Notes under the pieces: generated by a model
Told to the model about the DNA's origin: nothing
Seen by the model: only the letters and a program-made list of their open reading frames with translations
Database searches by the model: none
Shown here: positions 35,424 to 44,435 of the stretch, in pieces
Layout of the letters: every line of letters starts with the position of its first letter
Numbering within the stretch: the stretch's first letter is position 1
Source: Natronoglomus mannanivorans
Lineage (GTDB): Archaea > Halobacteriota > Halobacteria > Halobacteriales > Natrialbaceae
Assembly (NCBI GenBank): GCA_025517485.1
Contig: JAOPKB010000012.1
Span: 62,001-126,000, forward strand
Direction: 5' to 3'
Length of the DNA: 64,000 nucleotides
Program-made: the position numbers and the translations under genes

Positions 35424-37361
35424 TTACTCCTCGTCGTCTTCGTCCGCGACGTCCTCGAAGTCGGCGTCGACGAACTCCTCGCCTTCGCCCTCAGCACCGG
35501 CACCCGCGCCCGCGCCCGCACCGGGACCGCCCGGACCTGGGTTCGGGCCGCCGCCCATGCCTGCACCCGCTGCGCCTGCGCCGCCAGCACCGGCGCCGCC
35601 GGCACCAGCCGCCGCGGCCTCCTGGTAGATCTGCTTGCCGATCTCCTGTAGCTCCGTGCTCAGGTTCTCGGTCGCCTCCTCGATCTCCTCGGCTCCGGCG
35701 TCGGAGTCGTCGATCGTCGCCTCGAGGTCCTCGACGGCGGCCTCGATATCCTGGCGAAGGTCGTCTTCGACTTCCTCGTCGTTCTCTTCGAGGAGGGTCT
35801 CGGCGCGCTGGATCGTCGCTTCGGCAGTGTTGCGCGCTTCGATGCGCTCGCGGCGTTCCTTGTCCTCCTCGGCGTGCTCTTCGGCTTCCTGCTGGAGTCG
35901 GTCGATCTCGGCGTCGGAGAGGCCGGCGCCGCCCTCGATGGTGATCTCCTCGCTGGTCCCCGTGCCTTTGTCCTCGGCGGCGACGTTGACGATGCCGTTC
36001 TCGTCGAGACTGAACGTCACCTCGATCTGGGGCGTTCCGGCCGGCGCCGGCGGGATTCCCTGCAGGTGGAACTCGCCGAGCATCTCGTTTTTCTCGGCGA
36101 GTTCGCGCTCACCCTGGAAGACCCGAACCTGCACGGAGGTCTGGTTGTCCGCCGCGGTGGTGAATATCTTCGATTCTTCGGTCGGGATCGTCGTGTTCTT
36201 CTCGATGAGGCGCTCGAAGAGGCCACCCTTGACCTCGATCCCCAGCGAGAGCGGTGTCACGTCCAGCAGGACGATGTCGTCGACCTCGCCACCGAGGACG
36301 CCACCCTGAATTGCCGCGCCCAGCGCGACGGCCTCGTCGGGGTTGACGTTCTTCTGGGGTTGCTCGCCGATGAGTTCCTCGACTTTCTCTGCGACCTGGG
36401 GCATCCGGGTCGAGCCACCGACGAGCAGCACTTCGTCGATGTCGCCCTTCTCGTAGCCTGCGTCCTCTAAGGCCTGTTCGGTCGGCTCGACGGTCCGCTC
36501 GATGAGGTCGCTGGTGAGCGACTCGAACTTCGCTCGCGTCATCGACTCCTCTAAGTGGATCGGGCCGTCGTCCGTGGCGGTGATAAAGGGCAGGTTGATT
36601 TCGGTCTCCTTCCGAGAGGAGAGTTCGATCTTGGCCTCTTCGGCGGCGTCTTTGAGCCGCTGGAGGGCCTGCCGGTCGTCGCGGAGGTCGATGCCGTGGT
36701 CGTCCTCGAACTCCTCTGCGAGGTAGTCGATGATGGCGTGGTCCCAGTCGTCGCCACCGAGGTCGTTGTCACCGTTGGTCGCGACGACCTCGTAGACACC
36801 GCCACCGAGGTCGAGGATGGAGACGTCGAACGTCCCGCCACCGAGGTCGTAGACGAGGACGGTCTGGTCGGAGTCGTCGTCGAGGCCGTAGGCCATCGAC
36901 GCGGCCGTCGGCTCGTTGATGATACGCTCGACCTCGAAGCCGGCGATCTCGCCGGCGTCTTTGGTCGCCTGACGCTGGCGGTCCGAGAAGTATGCCGGGA
37001 CCGTGATGACCGCCTTCTCGACGTCGTCGCCGAGGTAGTCCTCGGCGTCACGCTTGATCTTCTGGAGGATCATCGCCGAGATCTGCTGGGGCGTGTACTC
37101 CTCGCCCTCGATATCGACGGTGTAGTCGTCTTCCCCCATGTGGCGCTTGATCGAAGCGATCGTCTTTTCGGGGTTCTGGATCGCCTGGTTCTTCGCGGGC
37201 TTGCCGACGAGTCGCTCGTCGTCGTCGGTGAAGGCGACGACCGACGGTGTCGTTCGGTCGCCTTCCGCGTTGACGATGATCTCCGGATCGCCACCTTCCA
37301 TCACTGCAAACGCGCTGTTCGTGGTACCGAGGTCGATACCGAGAATTTTGTTGCTCGCCAT
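35424..37361 (-). CDS. dnaK: Chaperone protein DnaK (Hsp70)
   Basis: A 645-residue Hsp70. [20 protein letters not shown] is the phosphate-1 signature, [19 protein letters not shown] the second and [20 protein letters not shown] the third. The substrate-binding domain follows ([16 protein letters not shown]), and the C-terminal tail is unusual: a Gly/Ala/Pro-rich linker ([17 protein letters not shown]) and an acidic end ([17 protein letters not shown]). ATG 37361 is chosen over the longer frame because the canonical start lies there. It is the second gene of the heat-shock cluster. Confidence 0.97.
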   Translation of the reverse strand: MASNKILGIDLGTTNSAFAVMEGGDPEIIVNAEGDRTTPSVVAFTDDDERLVGKPAKNQAIQNPEKTIASIKRHMGEDDYTVDIEGEEYTPQQISAMILQKIKRDAEDYLGDDVEKAVITVPAYFSDRQRQATKDAGEIAGFEVERIINEPTAASMAYGLDDDSDQTVLVYDLGGGTFDVSILDLGGGVYEVVATNGDNDLGGDDWDHAIIDYLAEEFEDDHGIDLRDDRQALQRLKDAAEEAKIELSSRKETEINLPFITATDDGPIHLEESMTRAKFESLTSDLIERTVEPTEQALEDAGYEKGDIDEVLLVGGSTRMPQVAEKVEELIGEQPQKNVNPDEAVALGAAIQGGVLGGEVDDIVLLDVTPLSLGIEVKGGLFERLIEKNTTIPTEESKIFTTAADNQTSVQVRVFQGERELAEKNEMLGEFHLQGIPPAPAGTPQIEVTFSLDENGIVNVAAEDKGTGTSEEITIEGGAGLSDAEIDRLQQEAEEHAEEDKERRERIEARNTAEATIQRAETLLEENDEEVEDDLRQDIEAAVEDLEATIDDSDAGAEEIEEATENLSTELQEIGKQIYQEAAAAGAGGAGAGGAGAAGAGMGGGPNPGPGGPGAGAGAGAGAEGEGEEFVDADFEDVADEDDEE

Positions 37362-37386
37362 TGTGGACGTAGTTGTGCGCACTTTG

Positions 37387-37394
37387 TTTTAAAC
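37387..37394 (-). promoter_or_regulatory. TATA box of dnaK
   Basis: GTTTAAAA on the minus strand is centred about 30 nt before the ATG at 37361, so dnaK may be transcribed on its own as well as from the grpE promoter. Confidence 0.45.
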
Positions 37395-37540
37395 GTTGCT
37401 ACACACCCCGAGGTGACGAATTAAATTCAGGTCTCGAGGGCGCTAAACCCACCCTGGTGCGGAATCGGGGGCCGAGACGACCGGCTCAGCGACTCGGTCG
37501 TGTGAGAAAATCGGTGTCAGTGTCGGTGCCGTCGCGAGTG

Positions 37541-38731
37541 TTAGTCGTCGCTCGAGTGCTCGGCGTCGGAGTCGGTCGCGACTTCCCCGCCGAGTTCGAT
37601 CGCCTCGTCCTCGGTGGCGTCCTCGCCGTCGGTTGCGTCGGGGGACGCGTCCGAATCGTTCTCGCCATCGGTCTCCCGGTCCTCGTCTTCGTCCTCGTCC
37701 TCGCCGTTAGCAGCGTCGGTACCGACGTCGGTGTCGGCTTCAGCATCACCATCGGCAGCCGACTCGTCGCTCTCGCTGTCGTCCTCGCTGCCCTCACCAC
37801 CGTCTCCGTCTTCACCCTCGAGTTCGCCGTTGCTCACGGTCACCTGTGCGTTCTGGATGACCTTCTCGTCCATCTCGTAGCCGGGCGTGAACACCTCGGC
37901 GATGGTCCCCTCGGGCTGGGCGCTGTCGATCTGGACCATCACTTCGTGGCGCTGTGGATCGACCTCGGTCCCCGGCTCGGGATCGATCTCCTCGACGTTC
38001 TCGTCGGCGAGGATGCGATCGAACTCCCGCATCGTCATCTCGACGCCGTCCCGGAGGCTCTCGACGTCGCCGCTTTCCTCCTCGAGTGCGCGTTTGAGGT
38101 TGTCCCGGACGCCGACCAGTCGTGAGACCAGATCCTCGGTCGCGCGAGCCTTGAGCTGTTCCTGGCGCTTTTTCGCCCGTTTCTTGTAGTTCTGGAAGTC
38201 CGCCTGCTTGCGCTTGACGTGACCCTCGAGTTCTTCGATTCGTTCCTCGCGGGCCTCGAGTTCGGACTCTTTGGCCTCGAGGTCGTCTTGGAGGTCACCG
38301 ATGGTCCCGGCCTGCTCTTCGATCCGTTCCTGAAGGTCCTCGAGTTCCTCGCGCTGTTGCTGGACGGTGGTGTTCAGCTCGCGTGCGGTCTCGACGATGG
38401 CGTTGACGTCTCGAGCGAGTTCGTCGTCGTACGCCGTGACCCGATCGAGGACGTTCTGGATGTCCTCGCTGGTTTTCGGTTCGGTTGCCGTCTCGTCAGC
38501 CACATTCGGATCTCCGTTCTCTCCCTTTCCTCCCGCATCGGGTCCTGCATCTGCGTTCTCGACGTCGGTTTCGGCTGCGTCTGCATCCCCGCTGGCGTCC
38601 TCGGATCCGTGTTCGGTACCGTCCGGCGTCTCCCCCGGCTCCGGCTCGACGCGTTCGGCGTCGGAATTACCGTCGGATTCGTCCTCGGACGGGACACCCT
38701 GGGCGGAGTTCATGCCCTCGTCATCGCTCAT
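37541..38731 (-). CDS. grpE: GrpE nucleotide exchange factor with acidic extensions
   Basis: A 396-residue GrpE, about twice the usual 180-210. The core (about residues 115-300) has a long coiled coil (REELEDLQERIEEQAGTIGD), NYKKRAKKRQEQLKARATED and the C-terminal beta domain ending EVFTPGYEMDEKVIQNAQVT. Residues 1-105 and 310-396 are almost wholly acidic (EPEPGETPDGTEHG; EDEDEDRETDGENDSDA). It exchanges ADP on DnaK. First gene of grpE-dnaK-dnaJ. Start ATG 38731, supported by the TATA element upstream. Confidence 0.93.
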   Translation of the reverse strand: MSDDEGMNSAQGVPSEDESDGNSDAERVEPEPGETPDGTEHGSEDASGDADAAETDVENADAGPDAGGKGENGDPNVADETATEPKTSEDIQNVLDRVTAYDDELARDVNAIVETARELNTTVQQQREELEDLQERIEEQAGTIGDLQDDLEAKESELEAREERIEELEGHVKRKQADFQNYKKRAKKRQEQLKARATEDLVSRLVGVRDNLKRALEEESGDVESLRDGVEMTMREFDRILADENVEEIDPEPGTEVDPQRHEVMVQIDSAQPEGTIAEVFTPGYEMDEKVIQNAQVTVSNGELEGEDGDGGEGSEDDSESDESAADGDAEADTDVGTDAANGEDEDEDEDRETDGENDSDASPDATDGEDATEDEAIELGGEVATDSDAEHSSDD

Positions 38732-38752
38732 GTCCCTGTCAAGGTACAGCGG

Positions 38753-38760
38753 TAATAAAA
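38753..38760 (-). promoter_or_regulatory. TATA box of the grpE-dnaK-dnaJ cluster
   Basis: TTTTATTA on the minus strand is 22-29 nt before the grpE ATG at 38731, with a leaderless or very short leader expected. Confidence 0.5.
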
Positions 38761-38857
38761 GGGTTGAGGTACGTGCTCGCAACCCGATATCGGTGAAGTC
38801 GGAACCGAGACACACGAGAGCGGGGAAGCTTTGTAGCCGCCGCCCCGACCACGGGAC

Positions 38858-40351
38858 GTGGCCGCGATCGACCTCCGATACGAAAACGGGACCGTTCGGA
38901 TCGACGACGAGAGTGACTCCTCGAACTCGTCGGACGAGTCGGACGAGCCGGACGAGCCGGACGACGCACTCTCCACACACGCGGTACTCGAGTCCCACCT
39001 CGACGCCGAACTGATCCGCGAACTGGACCTCGAGGCCGACCCCCGCAGCGATACGTCTCGAACGCCGGCGTTTCGCTACGCCGAGCTTCGGGCCGCACTC
39101 TCGGCGTCACCCCTCGCCGTCGACGACCGGGTTCTCTCGCTGGCCGACCTCCCGCCGCTCGAGTCGGCGTACGAACTCCGACCGTATCAAGCGGCGGCGC
39201 TCGGAGACTGGCTCGAAACGGATCGGTGGGCAGACCTCAGTCGGTCGCAATCTCCCGAACTCGAGACCGCGCGAGCACCCGCCGGCGTCCTCGAGCTCCC
39301 CACCGGAAGCGGAAAGACGGTCATCGCGATCGAGGCCATCGAAACCCTCCAGACGGCGACGCTGGTCGTCGTCCCGACGATCGACCTCCAGGAGCAGTGG
39401 ATCCGCGAACTCGAGCGCGAGTTCGCAGTCGACGTCGGCCGCTTCGGTGGCGGCGAGCAGCGTCTGGGACCGATCACGGTCTCGACGTACGACTCGGCGT
39501 ACCTCAAGGCCGATGCGGTCGGCGATCGCTTCGGCCTCGTCGTCTTCGACGAGGTCCACCACCTCGGCGGCGAGGGCTACCGCGAGATCGCCCGACTGCT
39601 CGCAGCACCCGCCCGACTCGGCCTCACCGCGACGTTCGAACGCCCCGACGATGCCCACGAGGTGATCGAAGGAATCGTCGGCCCACTGGTCCACCGCGTC
39701 GACGTCGACGAACTCGCGGGCGACCACTTGGCGGCCTACGACCTCAAACGGCTCGCGGTCTCGCTCACCGACGCCGAACGCGAAGCGTACGACCGTCACC
39801 AGAAGGTATTCACCGACTACCTCGCCCGTTCGAACATCCAGTTTCGCAGTGGCTCGGACTACCAGGAACTCGTCAAGCGCTCGGGCTCCGATCCTGAGGC
39901 TCGCGAGGCGCTGTTGGCCAAACAGCGCGCTCGCGCGATCGTCTACGGCAGCGACGCCAAACTCGAGGCCCTCGAGGGGATCCTCGACGACCACCGAGAC
40001 GACCGAATCATCGTCTTCACGGCGTTCAACGACCTCGTCTACGACGTCTCCGAGCGGTTTCTGATACCGGCGATCACCCATCAAACGGGAACTGCAGAGC
40101 GACGCGAGATCCTCGAGCGGTTTCGCGATGGTACGTACTCCCGTGTAGTGACGTCGAACGTCCTCGACGAGGGTGTCGACGTCCCCGACGCCACCGTCGC
40201 CGTCGTCCTCTCGGGCAGCGGCAGCGAGCGGGAGTTCACCCAGCGCCTCGGTCGCATCCTCCGCCCGAAAGCCGACGGCCGCCGGGCGATACTGTACGAG
40301 GTCGTCGCGAGCGATACCGCGGAGGAGAACGTCTCCCAACGACGGCGGTGA
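38858..40351 (+). CDS. xpb: XPB/Rad25-type DNA helicase
   Basis: A 497-residue superfamily-2 helicase of the archaeal XPB type. Walker A is ELPTGSGKTVIAIEAIETLQ, motif II is VVFDEVHHLGGEGY, motif III LGLTATFERPDD, motif V TSNVLDEGVDVPDA and motif VI EREFTQRLGRILRPK. Residues before motif I form the short N-terminal (DRD-like) domain, with a very acidic start (DESDSSNSSDESDEPD). Together with Bax1 (DUF790), found 2.5 kb downstream, it would unwind or nick DNA in repair. The first in-frame codon at the 5' end is a GTG just after GGGAC. Confidence 0.9.
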   Translation: MAAIDLRYENGTVRIDDESDSSNSSDESDEPDEPDDALSTHAVLESHLDAELIRELDLEADPRSDTSRTPAFRYAELRAALSASPLAVDDRVLSLADLPPLESAYELRPYQAAALGDWLETDRWADLSRSQSPELETARAPAGVLELPTGSGKTVIAIEAIETLQTATLVVVPTIDLQEQWIRELEREFAVDVGRFGGGEQRLGPITVSTYDSAYLKADAVGDRFGLVVFDEVHHLGGEGYREIARLLAAPARLGLTATFERPDDAHEVIEGIVGPLVHRVDVDELAGDHLAAYDLKRLAVSLTDAEREAYDRHQKVFTDYLARSNIQFRSGSDYQELVKRSGSDPEAREALLAKQRARAIVYGSDAKLEALEGILDDHRDDRIIVFTAFNDLVYDVSERFLIPAITHQTGTAERREILERFRDGTYSRVVTSNVLDEGVDVPDATVAVVLSGSGSEREFTQRLGRILRPKADGRRAILYEVVASDTAEENVSQRRR

Positions 40352-40462
40352 AGTCGCTGGCTTCCCTGTGCAACTCTGGTCCTTTTGTTTGCTCGTCCCC
40401 TCCCTCTGAGACGAGCAGTTAGCCGGCTAGCCGCCGATATCTACGGTTTCCATCATTCATCT

Positions 40463-41866
40463 ATGTCCACACACGATACTCGAGCGAGCGGGGGTGAGAA
40501 CGAAGGCGGAGGCGGAGACGGGGACAGAACCGGGTTCGGCGAGTTCTTTCGCAGCTACACGAAGACGTGGATCCACGCCGTCGCGACGGCCGGTCTGACC
40601 GCGTTCGGGACGCTGACGTTCGTCCACCGCTGGTTCGCCGTCCTGGCGCTCGCCGCCTACGTCGTGCCGCCGATCGTTCTCTACGCCCGACGGGCGAGTG
40701 ACGACGAATCCTCGGCGCAGCGTGCTTCGGCTCCGAGTCGGGACGCAAAGCCCACGGAAACGACCGGGACAGAGCGGACAGAAGACCGCCAGACTGAGAC
40801 CGCTAATCGCTCGGAAGCGACCCCCGACGGCGTGAACGCAACTGAACCTCGATCCGAGCCAGTGGCCGTCGGTGAAGGTCGTGACCGTTCCGACGAAGAG
40901 CAACACCGATCACCTCGAGACGACAGTGAAAACGGCCTGGCCTCCGACCGCGACCCAGACCAGCCCGGCGACTGGCAGCCTGTCGACACTCCGACCGACG
41001 AGACGCTGCTCGACGGAGCGGTCGTCGACGGCTCCGGCGCGTACGCGGTCGGTACCTGTGGTGTCGTCCTCGAGACAGCCGGGGGAGACGGTCCGTCGAT
41101 CGTCCTCGAGGACGGCCCGGGCGCGAACGCGAACGATCTCCACGGCATCGACGCGACGGCGGACGGAGCGGCGGTCTGGGTCGCCGGCGACAACGGAGCG
41201 GTCGGCCGGATCGACGTCGAAACCGGCCGACACACGGACTACTCGGCGCCGAACAACCTGACGGACAATCTGAGCGGGATCGCCGTCGGCGGGACCGCCA
41301 GCGAGGAGACGATCCTGCTGATCAACGGCTCCGGCGAGGTGCTCCGCGGTCGGTACGACGGGGAGCGAACAGATAGAGAAGCGAAGGCAGAACCACTCAC
41401 CTGGGACGATCCCATCAAACCCGGCAGCGGCTCGAGTTGCAGCGGCGTCGACCTCGTCGATCCGTCGACCGGCTACTGCTGTGACACGAGCAACGGCGTC
41501 TTCGAGACGACAGACGGCGGCCAGTCCTTCGACCGGATCGGCCTCGAGAGCGCCGATGGGACCCTCGTCGCCATCGCAGCCCTCGAACGGGGCGACTGTC
41601 TGGTCGGTGCCGACGATGGAGTCGTCCACCGCTACGACGGGCCTGCCTGGACGCCCGAACGCGTCGGCGACGGATCGCTGGCCGGACTCGACCGACACGG
41701 CGAGCGAACGGTGGCCTGCGACGAGGAGACGATTTACGAGCGAGCGACGCCGACAGCCGACTGGGAGCGGGTCGGACTCGAGACCGAGAGCGCGCTGCTC
41801 GGTATCTCGATCGGTTCGACAGGGGGCGTTGCGGTCGGTGAGGATGGGACGCTCGTCGAACAGTGA
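40463..41866 (+). CDS. Membrane-anchored beta-propeller protein
   Basis: A 467-residue protein with two short hydrophobic helices near residues 33-52 (AVATAGLTAFGTLTFVHRWF) and 55-72 (LALAAYVVPPIVLYARR), then a long acidic linker with many Ser/Thr. The remainder is made of repeated 40-50-residue blades, for example DGAVVDGSGAYAVGTCGVV, FETTDGGQSFDRIGLES and AVGEDGTLVEQ at the end, resembling BNR/Ycf48-like propellers. Its exact function is unknown. It lies 111 nt after XPB and could share its transcript. Confidence 0.8.
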   Translation: MSTHDTRASGGENEGGGGDGDRTGFGEFFRSYTKTWIHAVATAGLTAFGTLTFVHRWFAVLALAAYVVPPIVLYARRASDDESSAQRASAPSRDAKPTETTGTERTEDRQTETANRSEATPDGVNATEPRSEPVAVGEGRDRSDEEQHRSPRDDSENGLASDRDPDQPGDWQPVDTPTDETLLDGAVVDGSGAYAVGTCGVVLETAGGDGPSIVLEDGPGANANDLHGIDATADGAAVWVAGDNGAVGRIDVETGRHTDYSAPNNLTDNLSGIAVGGTASEETILLINGSGEVLRGRYDGERTDREAKAEPLTWDDPIKPGSGSSCSGVDLVDPSTGYCCDTSNGVFETTDGGQSFDRIGLESADGTLVAIAALERGDCLVGADDGVVHRYDGPAWTPERVGDGSLAGLDRHGERTVACDEETIYERATPTADWERVGLETESALLGISIGSTGGVAVGEDGTLVEQ

Positions 41867-42300
41867 GGAGTCCGCAGGAGAGCGCACGGCGAGTCTTTCG
41901 TTTAGAACGAGTCGTGAAACCCGGAGAGTTGTATCTGTATGTGCATAGTACAGATTGCTGCTCTTCTTTGCAGTTGAAATCGGACCGAATACCGCGCTTC
42001 GTACAGGCGGAGAACAGTGCACCCTCCGCGAGCGAGCGACGGGAGCGAGCGGGCCGACGACCGACCCGTAGGGGAGGGAGGAGTGCTTTTCATCGAAGTT
42101 TTGCTCTGCGGGCGCGCCTCGGCGCGCCCGCAGAGCAAAAGTTCGGTTTGCACTCCGTACGTAGCAAACTGAGTGGTTTGCGGTCACTGGACTCCGAACA
42201 GCGATCGCGGTTGCAGAAATTCGAGGAGAAAATCCGCGACGTCAGCCGGGTGAGTAATCACCACCACGTAGCGCGTCTCCACCGAACGGAACATCATCTC
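41867..42300. other. 434-nt non-coding gap with a large palindrome
   Basis: No convincing gene. The stretch lies between convergent genes and contains a very GC-rich dense part (GAGCGAGCGACGGGAGCGAG near 42032), a purine-rich TAGGGGAGGGAGGAG stretch, the near-perfect palindrome at 42094-42145, then TTTGCAC and TTTGCGG repeats. Its character resembles dispersed non-coding sequence rather than decayed coding sequence. Confidence 0.6.
42094..42145. repeat. Near-perfect 52-nt inverted repeat
   Basis: Left arm TTTTGCTCTGCGGGCGCGCC (42099-42118), a two-base spacer TC, and the exact reverse complement at 42121-42140. After a single G-G mismatch, four more pairs (CGAA with TTCG) extend it to 42094-42145. 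The arms' ends are TTTT and AAAA, so a transcript hairpin would be followed by A residues and is not a classical oligo-U terminator. Confidence 0.95.
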
Positions 42301-42717
42301 TTATGTCCGCACGATCTCCACGCTGATCGACCCGTCGCCGCTGAACTCCTCGTAGGCAATCCCGGAGACGACGCGGTCCTCGCTCGTCTCGCCCGCCTCG
42401 AGCGACAACCTGATCGACGGCTCGTCGGTCTCGTCGCCGGCGCGGACGAAAACGGTCAGCGTGGCGTCCTCGAGTTCCGAACCCGTGTTCTCCGTGATCA
42501 GATCGACTCCCAGACGCCCGTCGTCGGTCTCGACGAGTTCGAAGTCGACGACCTCGATCGGGGTCGGTTCCGGCGTCGCCGTCGGCGGCGTGCCGCCGTC
42601 GACGGGGGTGTATCGGTCGAGGCGACTCCCGCCGTTGTCCCCTCGATCTCCGAGACAGCCGGCGAGACCGACCACGCCGGCACCGGTGATCGCCCGAAGG
42701 ACCCGTCGTCGCTCCAT
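42301..42717 (-). CDS. Tat lipoprotein with FxLYD-like domain
   Basis: A 138-residue protein starting MERRRVLRAITGAGVVGLAG with a Tat signal (RRRVLRA) and lipobox LAGC at Cys21. After a short Pro/Thr linker, VVDFELVETDDGRLGVDLIT and AEENTGSELEDATLTVFVR-like sequence resemble the FxLYD/Ig-like domain common in haloarchaeal surface lipoproteins. Function unknown. It is on the opposite strand to XPB and Bax1 but sits between them. Confidence 0.75.
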   Translation of the reverse strand: MERRRVLRAITGAGVVGLAGCLGDRGDNGGSRLDRYTPVDGGTPPTATPEPTPIEVVDFELVETDDGRLGVDLITENTGSELEDATLTVFVRAGDETDEPSIRLSLEAGETSEDRVVSGIAYEEFSGDGSISVEIVRT

Positions 42718-42822
42718 ACCCCTCCCAGTGAGTCGTCGCTCAAAGTTCTGTTGGCAGCGGTTTCTGCCCTGTCCCGGTCTCTGTCGCAGCCATAGTCTGT
42801 CGTGACTCCAGTCTATCAGGGC

Positions 42823-42862
42823 CTCGATCTCGATCACGGTCCCGGTCCCGGTCCCGGTCCGT
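42823..42862. repeat. Compound hexanucleotide array (CTCGAT)2 then (CCCGGT)3
   Basis: CTCGAT, CTCGAT, CACGGT, CCCGGT, CCCGGT, CCCGGT and a partial unit lie between divergent genes, 30 nt before the Bax1 ATG. Confidence 0.75.
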
Positions 42863-42892
42863 TTTTCTCACCGGCGCTCCGAGACACCACCG

Positions 42893-44401
42893 ATGCTGCG
42901 CAAGGATCTGCTGCGCGTCTCCCGCGCGGGCGGCGGCTACCACCCCCAGTTCGCCGACCGCGCTCACCGCCCCCTCGCGGCCCGCGTCATCGGCACCTTT
43001 CAGGGCCACGTCGACGAGCCGCGAGGCGCACTCGAGGACGCCCTCACGGATCTCGAGCGCGACGCTGCGGACTTCAAACTCGTTCGCGGGTTCGCGGCGT
43101 TGCTCGAGCGCGAAGCGACCGTCGAGACGCGAGCGGCGGTCGAGCCCGAACGCGCCCGAACCGCCGCCTTTGAAGCGGCCGAGGCCGTTGGCGTCGTGAA
43201 CGAGGACGAGCGAGCGGCGGCGTTGATCCGCGCGGGCGAGTCGATGGGCGTCCCCGCCGATGCGGTCGCCGACTCGCTGTACGCGGACCTCGAGGAGCGC
43301 CAGGTGCTCGCGTCGGTCGAGTCGCCGTGGAGTCCGGACGAGCTGGTGGCCCAGTACAACCTCTCGCTGGCGCAGACGGCCCTGTTCGACGCGACGGCGG
43401 TCCGCGTCCGCTCGTCGGATCCGAAGGCGCTCGTCTCGGCGGTCAAGCGTCTCCGGCTGATGTACGAGATTCGAAAGACACCGGCGGGACGTGAGGTGGT
43501 CGTCACCGGTCCGACACACCTCTTTCGCGCCACCCGCCGCTACGGGACCCGTTTCGCTCGCCTCCTGCGGACCGTCGCGACGGCGGAGGAGTGGCACCTC
43601 GAGGCCACCATCGACGACCGCGGGACCGAGCGCACGCTCACGCTCTCCCACGAGGATCCCGTCCGTGTCCCCGACGCCGATCCGGTCGCGGAGGTGAGCT
43701 TCGATAGCGCGGTCGAGGCCGACTTCGCCGCCCGGTTTTCTGGATTGGACCTCGAGTGGGACCTCGTGCGAGAACCGGAACCGCTGGCGACCGGATCGCG
43801 AGTGATGATCCCGGACTTCGCCTTCGACTACCGCCACTCCGAGTATCGGATCTACTTCGAGATCATGGGCTTTTGGACCCCCGAGTACGTCGAGAAGAAA
43901 CTCGGGCAACTCGCTACCCTCGAGGACGTCGACATGCTCGTCGCCGTCGACGAAAGCCTCGGCGTCGGTGAGGAGATCGCCGCCCGCGACCACCGGGCGA
44001 TCCCCTACACGAACCGCGTCCGGACGAAGGACGTCGTGGACGTCCTCCGGGAGTACGAGGACGACCTCGTCGCCGAGAGCGCGGCCGGACTGCCCGAGGA
44101 GTTCACGCCCGACGAGGACGTCGTCTCGCTGGCCGAGCTCGCGACGCGTTACGGCGTCAGCGAGGACGCCCTCGAGGCCGACGGAAAGACGTTTCCCGAG
44201 CACGCGCTCGTGGGTCGGACGCTGGTTCGTCCCGGTGTGCTCGCGGAACTGGCCGACGACCTCGAGGCGGGGATGGCGCTCTCGGAAGCAGAAGCCGTTC
44301 TCGAGGCCAGCGGGCTCACAGACGCGAGTGCGACGCTCGCGGAGCTGGGGTATCGCGTCGAGTGGGAGGGGTTGAGCGGTGGGACGGTTCGCGAGCGATG
44401 A
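42893..44401 (+). CDS. DUF790 family nuclease-like protein (Bax1, XPB partner)
   Basis: A 502-residue protein of the DUF790/Bax1 family. Family landmarks include MLRKDLLRVSRAGGGYHPQF, NLSLAQTALFDATAVRVRSS, YEIRKTPAGREVVVTGPTHL and the nuclease-like core VMIPDFAFDYRHSEYRIYFE followed by IMGFWTPEYVEKKL, where Asp, Glu and Lys resemble a PD-(D/E)xK site. Bax1 binds archaeal XPB and cuts DNA at its unwound fork. The XPB gene is 2.5 kb upstream on the same strand. The C-terminal 100 residues are helical. Start MLRKD at ATG 42893. Confidence 0.9.
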   Translation: MLRKDLLRVSRAGGGYHPQFADRAHRPLAARVIGTFQGHVDEPRGALEDALTDLERDAADFKLVRGFAALLEREATVETRAAVEPERARTAAFEAAEAVGVVNEDERAAALIRAGESMGVPADAVADSLYADLEERQVLASVESPWSPDELVAQYNLSLAQTALFDATAVRVRSSDPKALVSAVKRLRLMYEIRKTPAGREVVVTGPTHLFRATRRYGTRFARLLRTVATAEEWHLEATIDDRGTERTLTLSHEDPVRVPDADPVAEVSFDSAVEADFAARFSGLDLEWDLVREPEPLATGSRVMIPDFAFDYRHSEYRIYFEIMGFWTPEYVEKKLGQLATLEDVDMLVAVDESLGVGEEIAARDHRAIPYTNRVRTKDVVDVLREYEDDLVAESAAGLPEEFTPDEDVVSLAELATRYGVSEDALEADGKTFPEHALVGRTLVRPGVLAELADDLEAGMALSEAEAVLEASGLTDASATLAELGYRVEWEGLSGGTVRER

Positions 44402-44435
44402 ACGGCCACCGGATGCACAGCCGCCGCGTCCCGTC

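Noticed and set aside
42099..42140. Palindrome as an intrinsic terminator
   Set aside because: Each arm's outer end is TTTT before and AAAA after, so neither strand has a hairpin followed by U residues.
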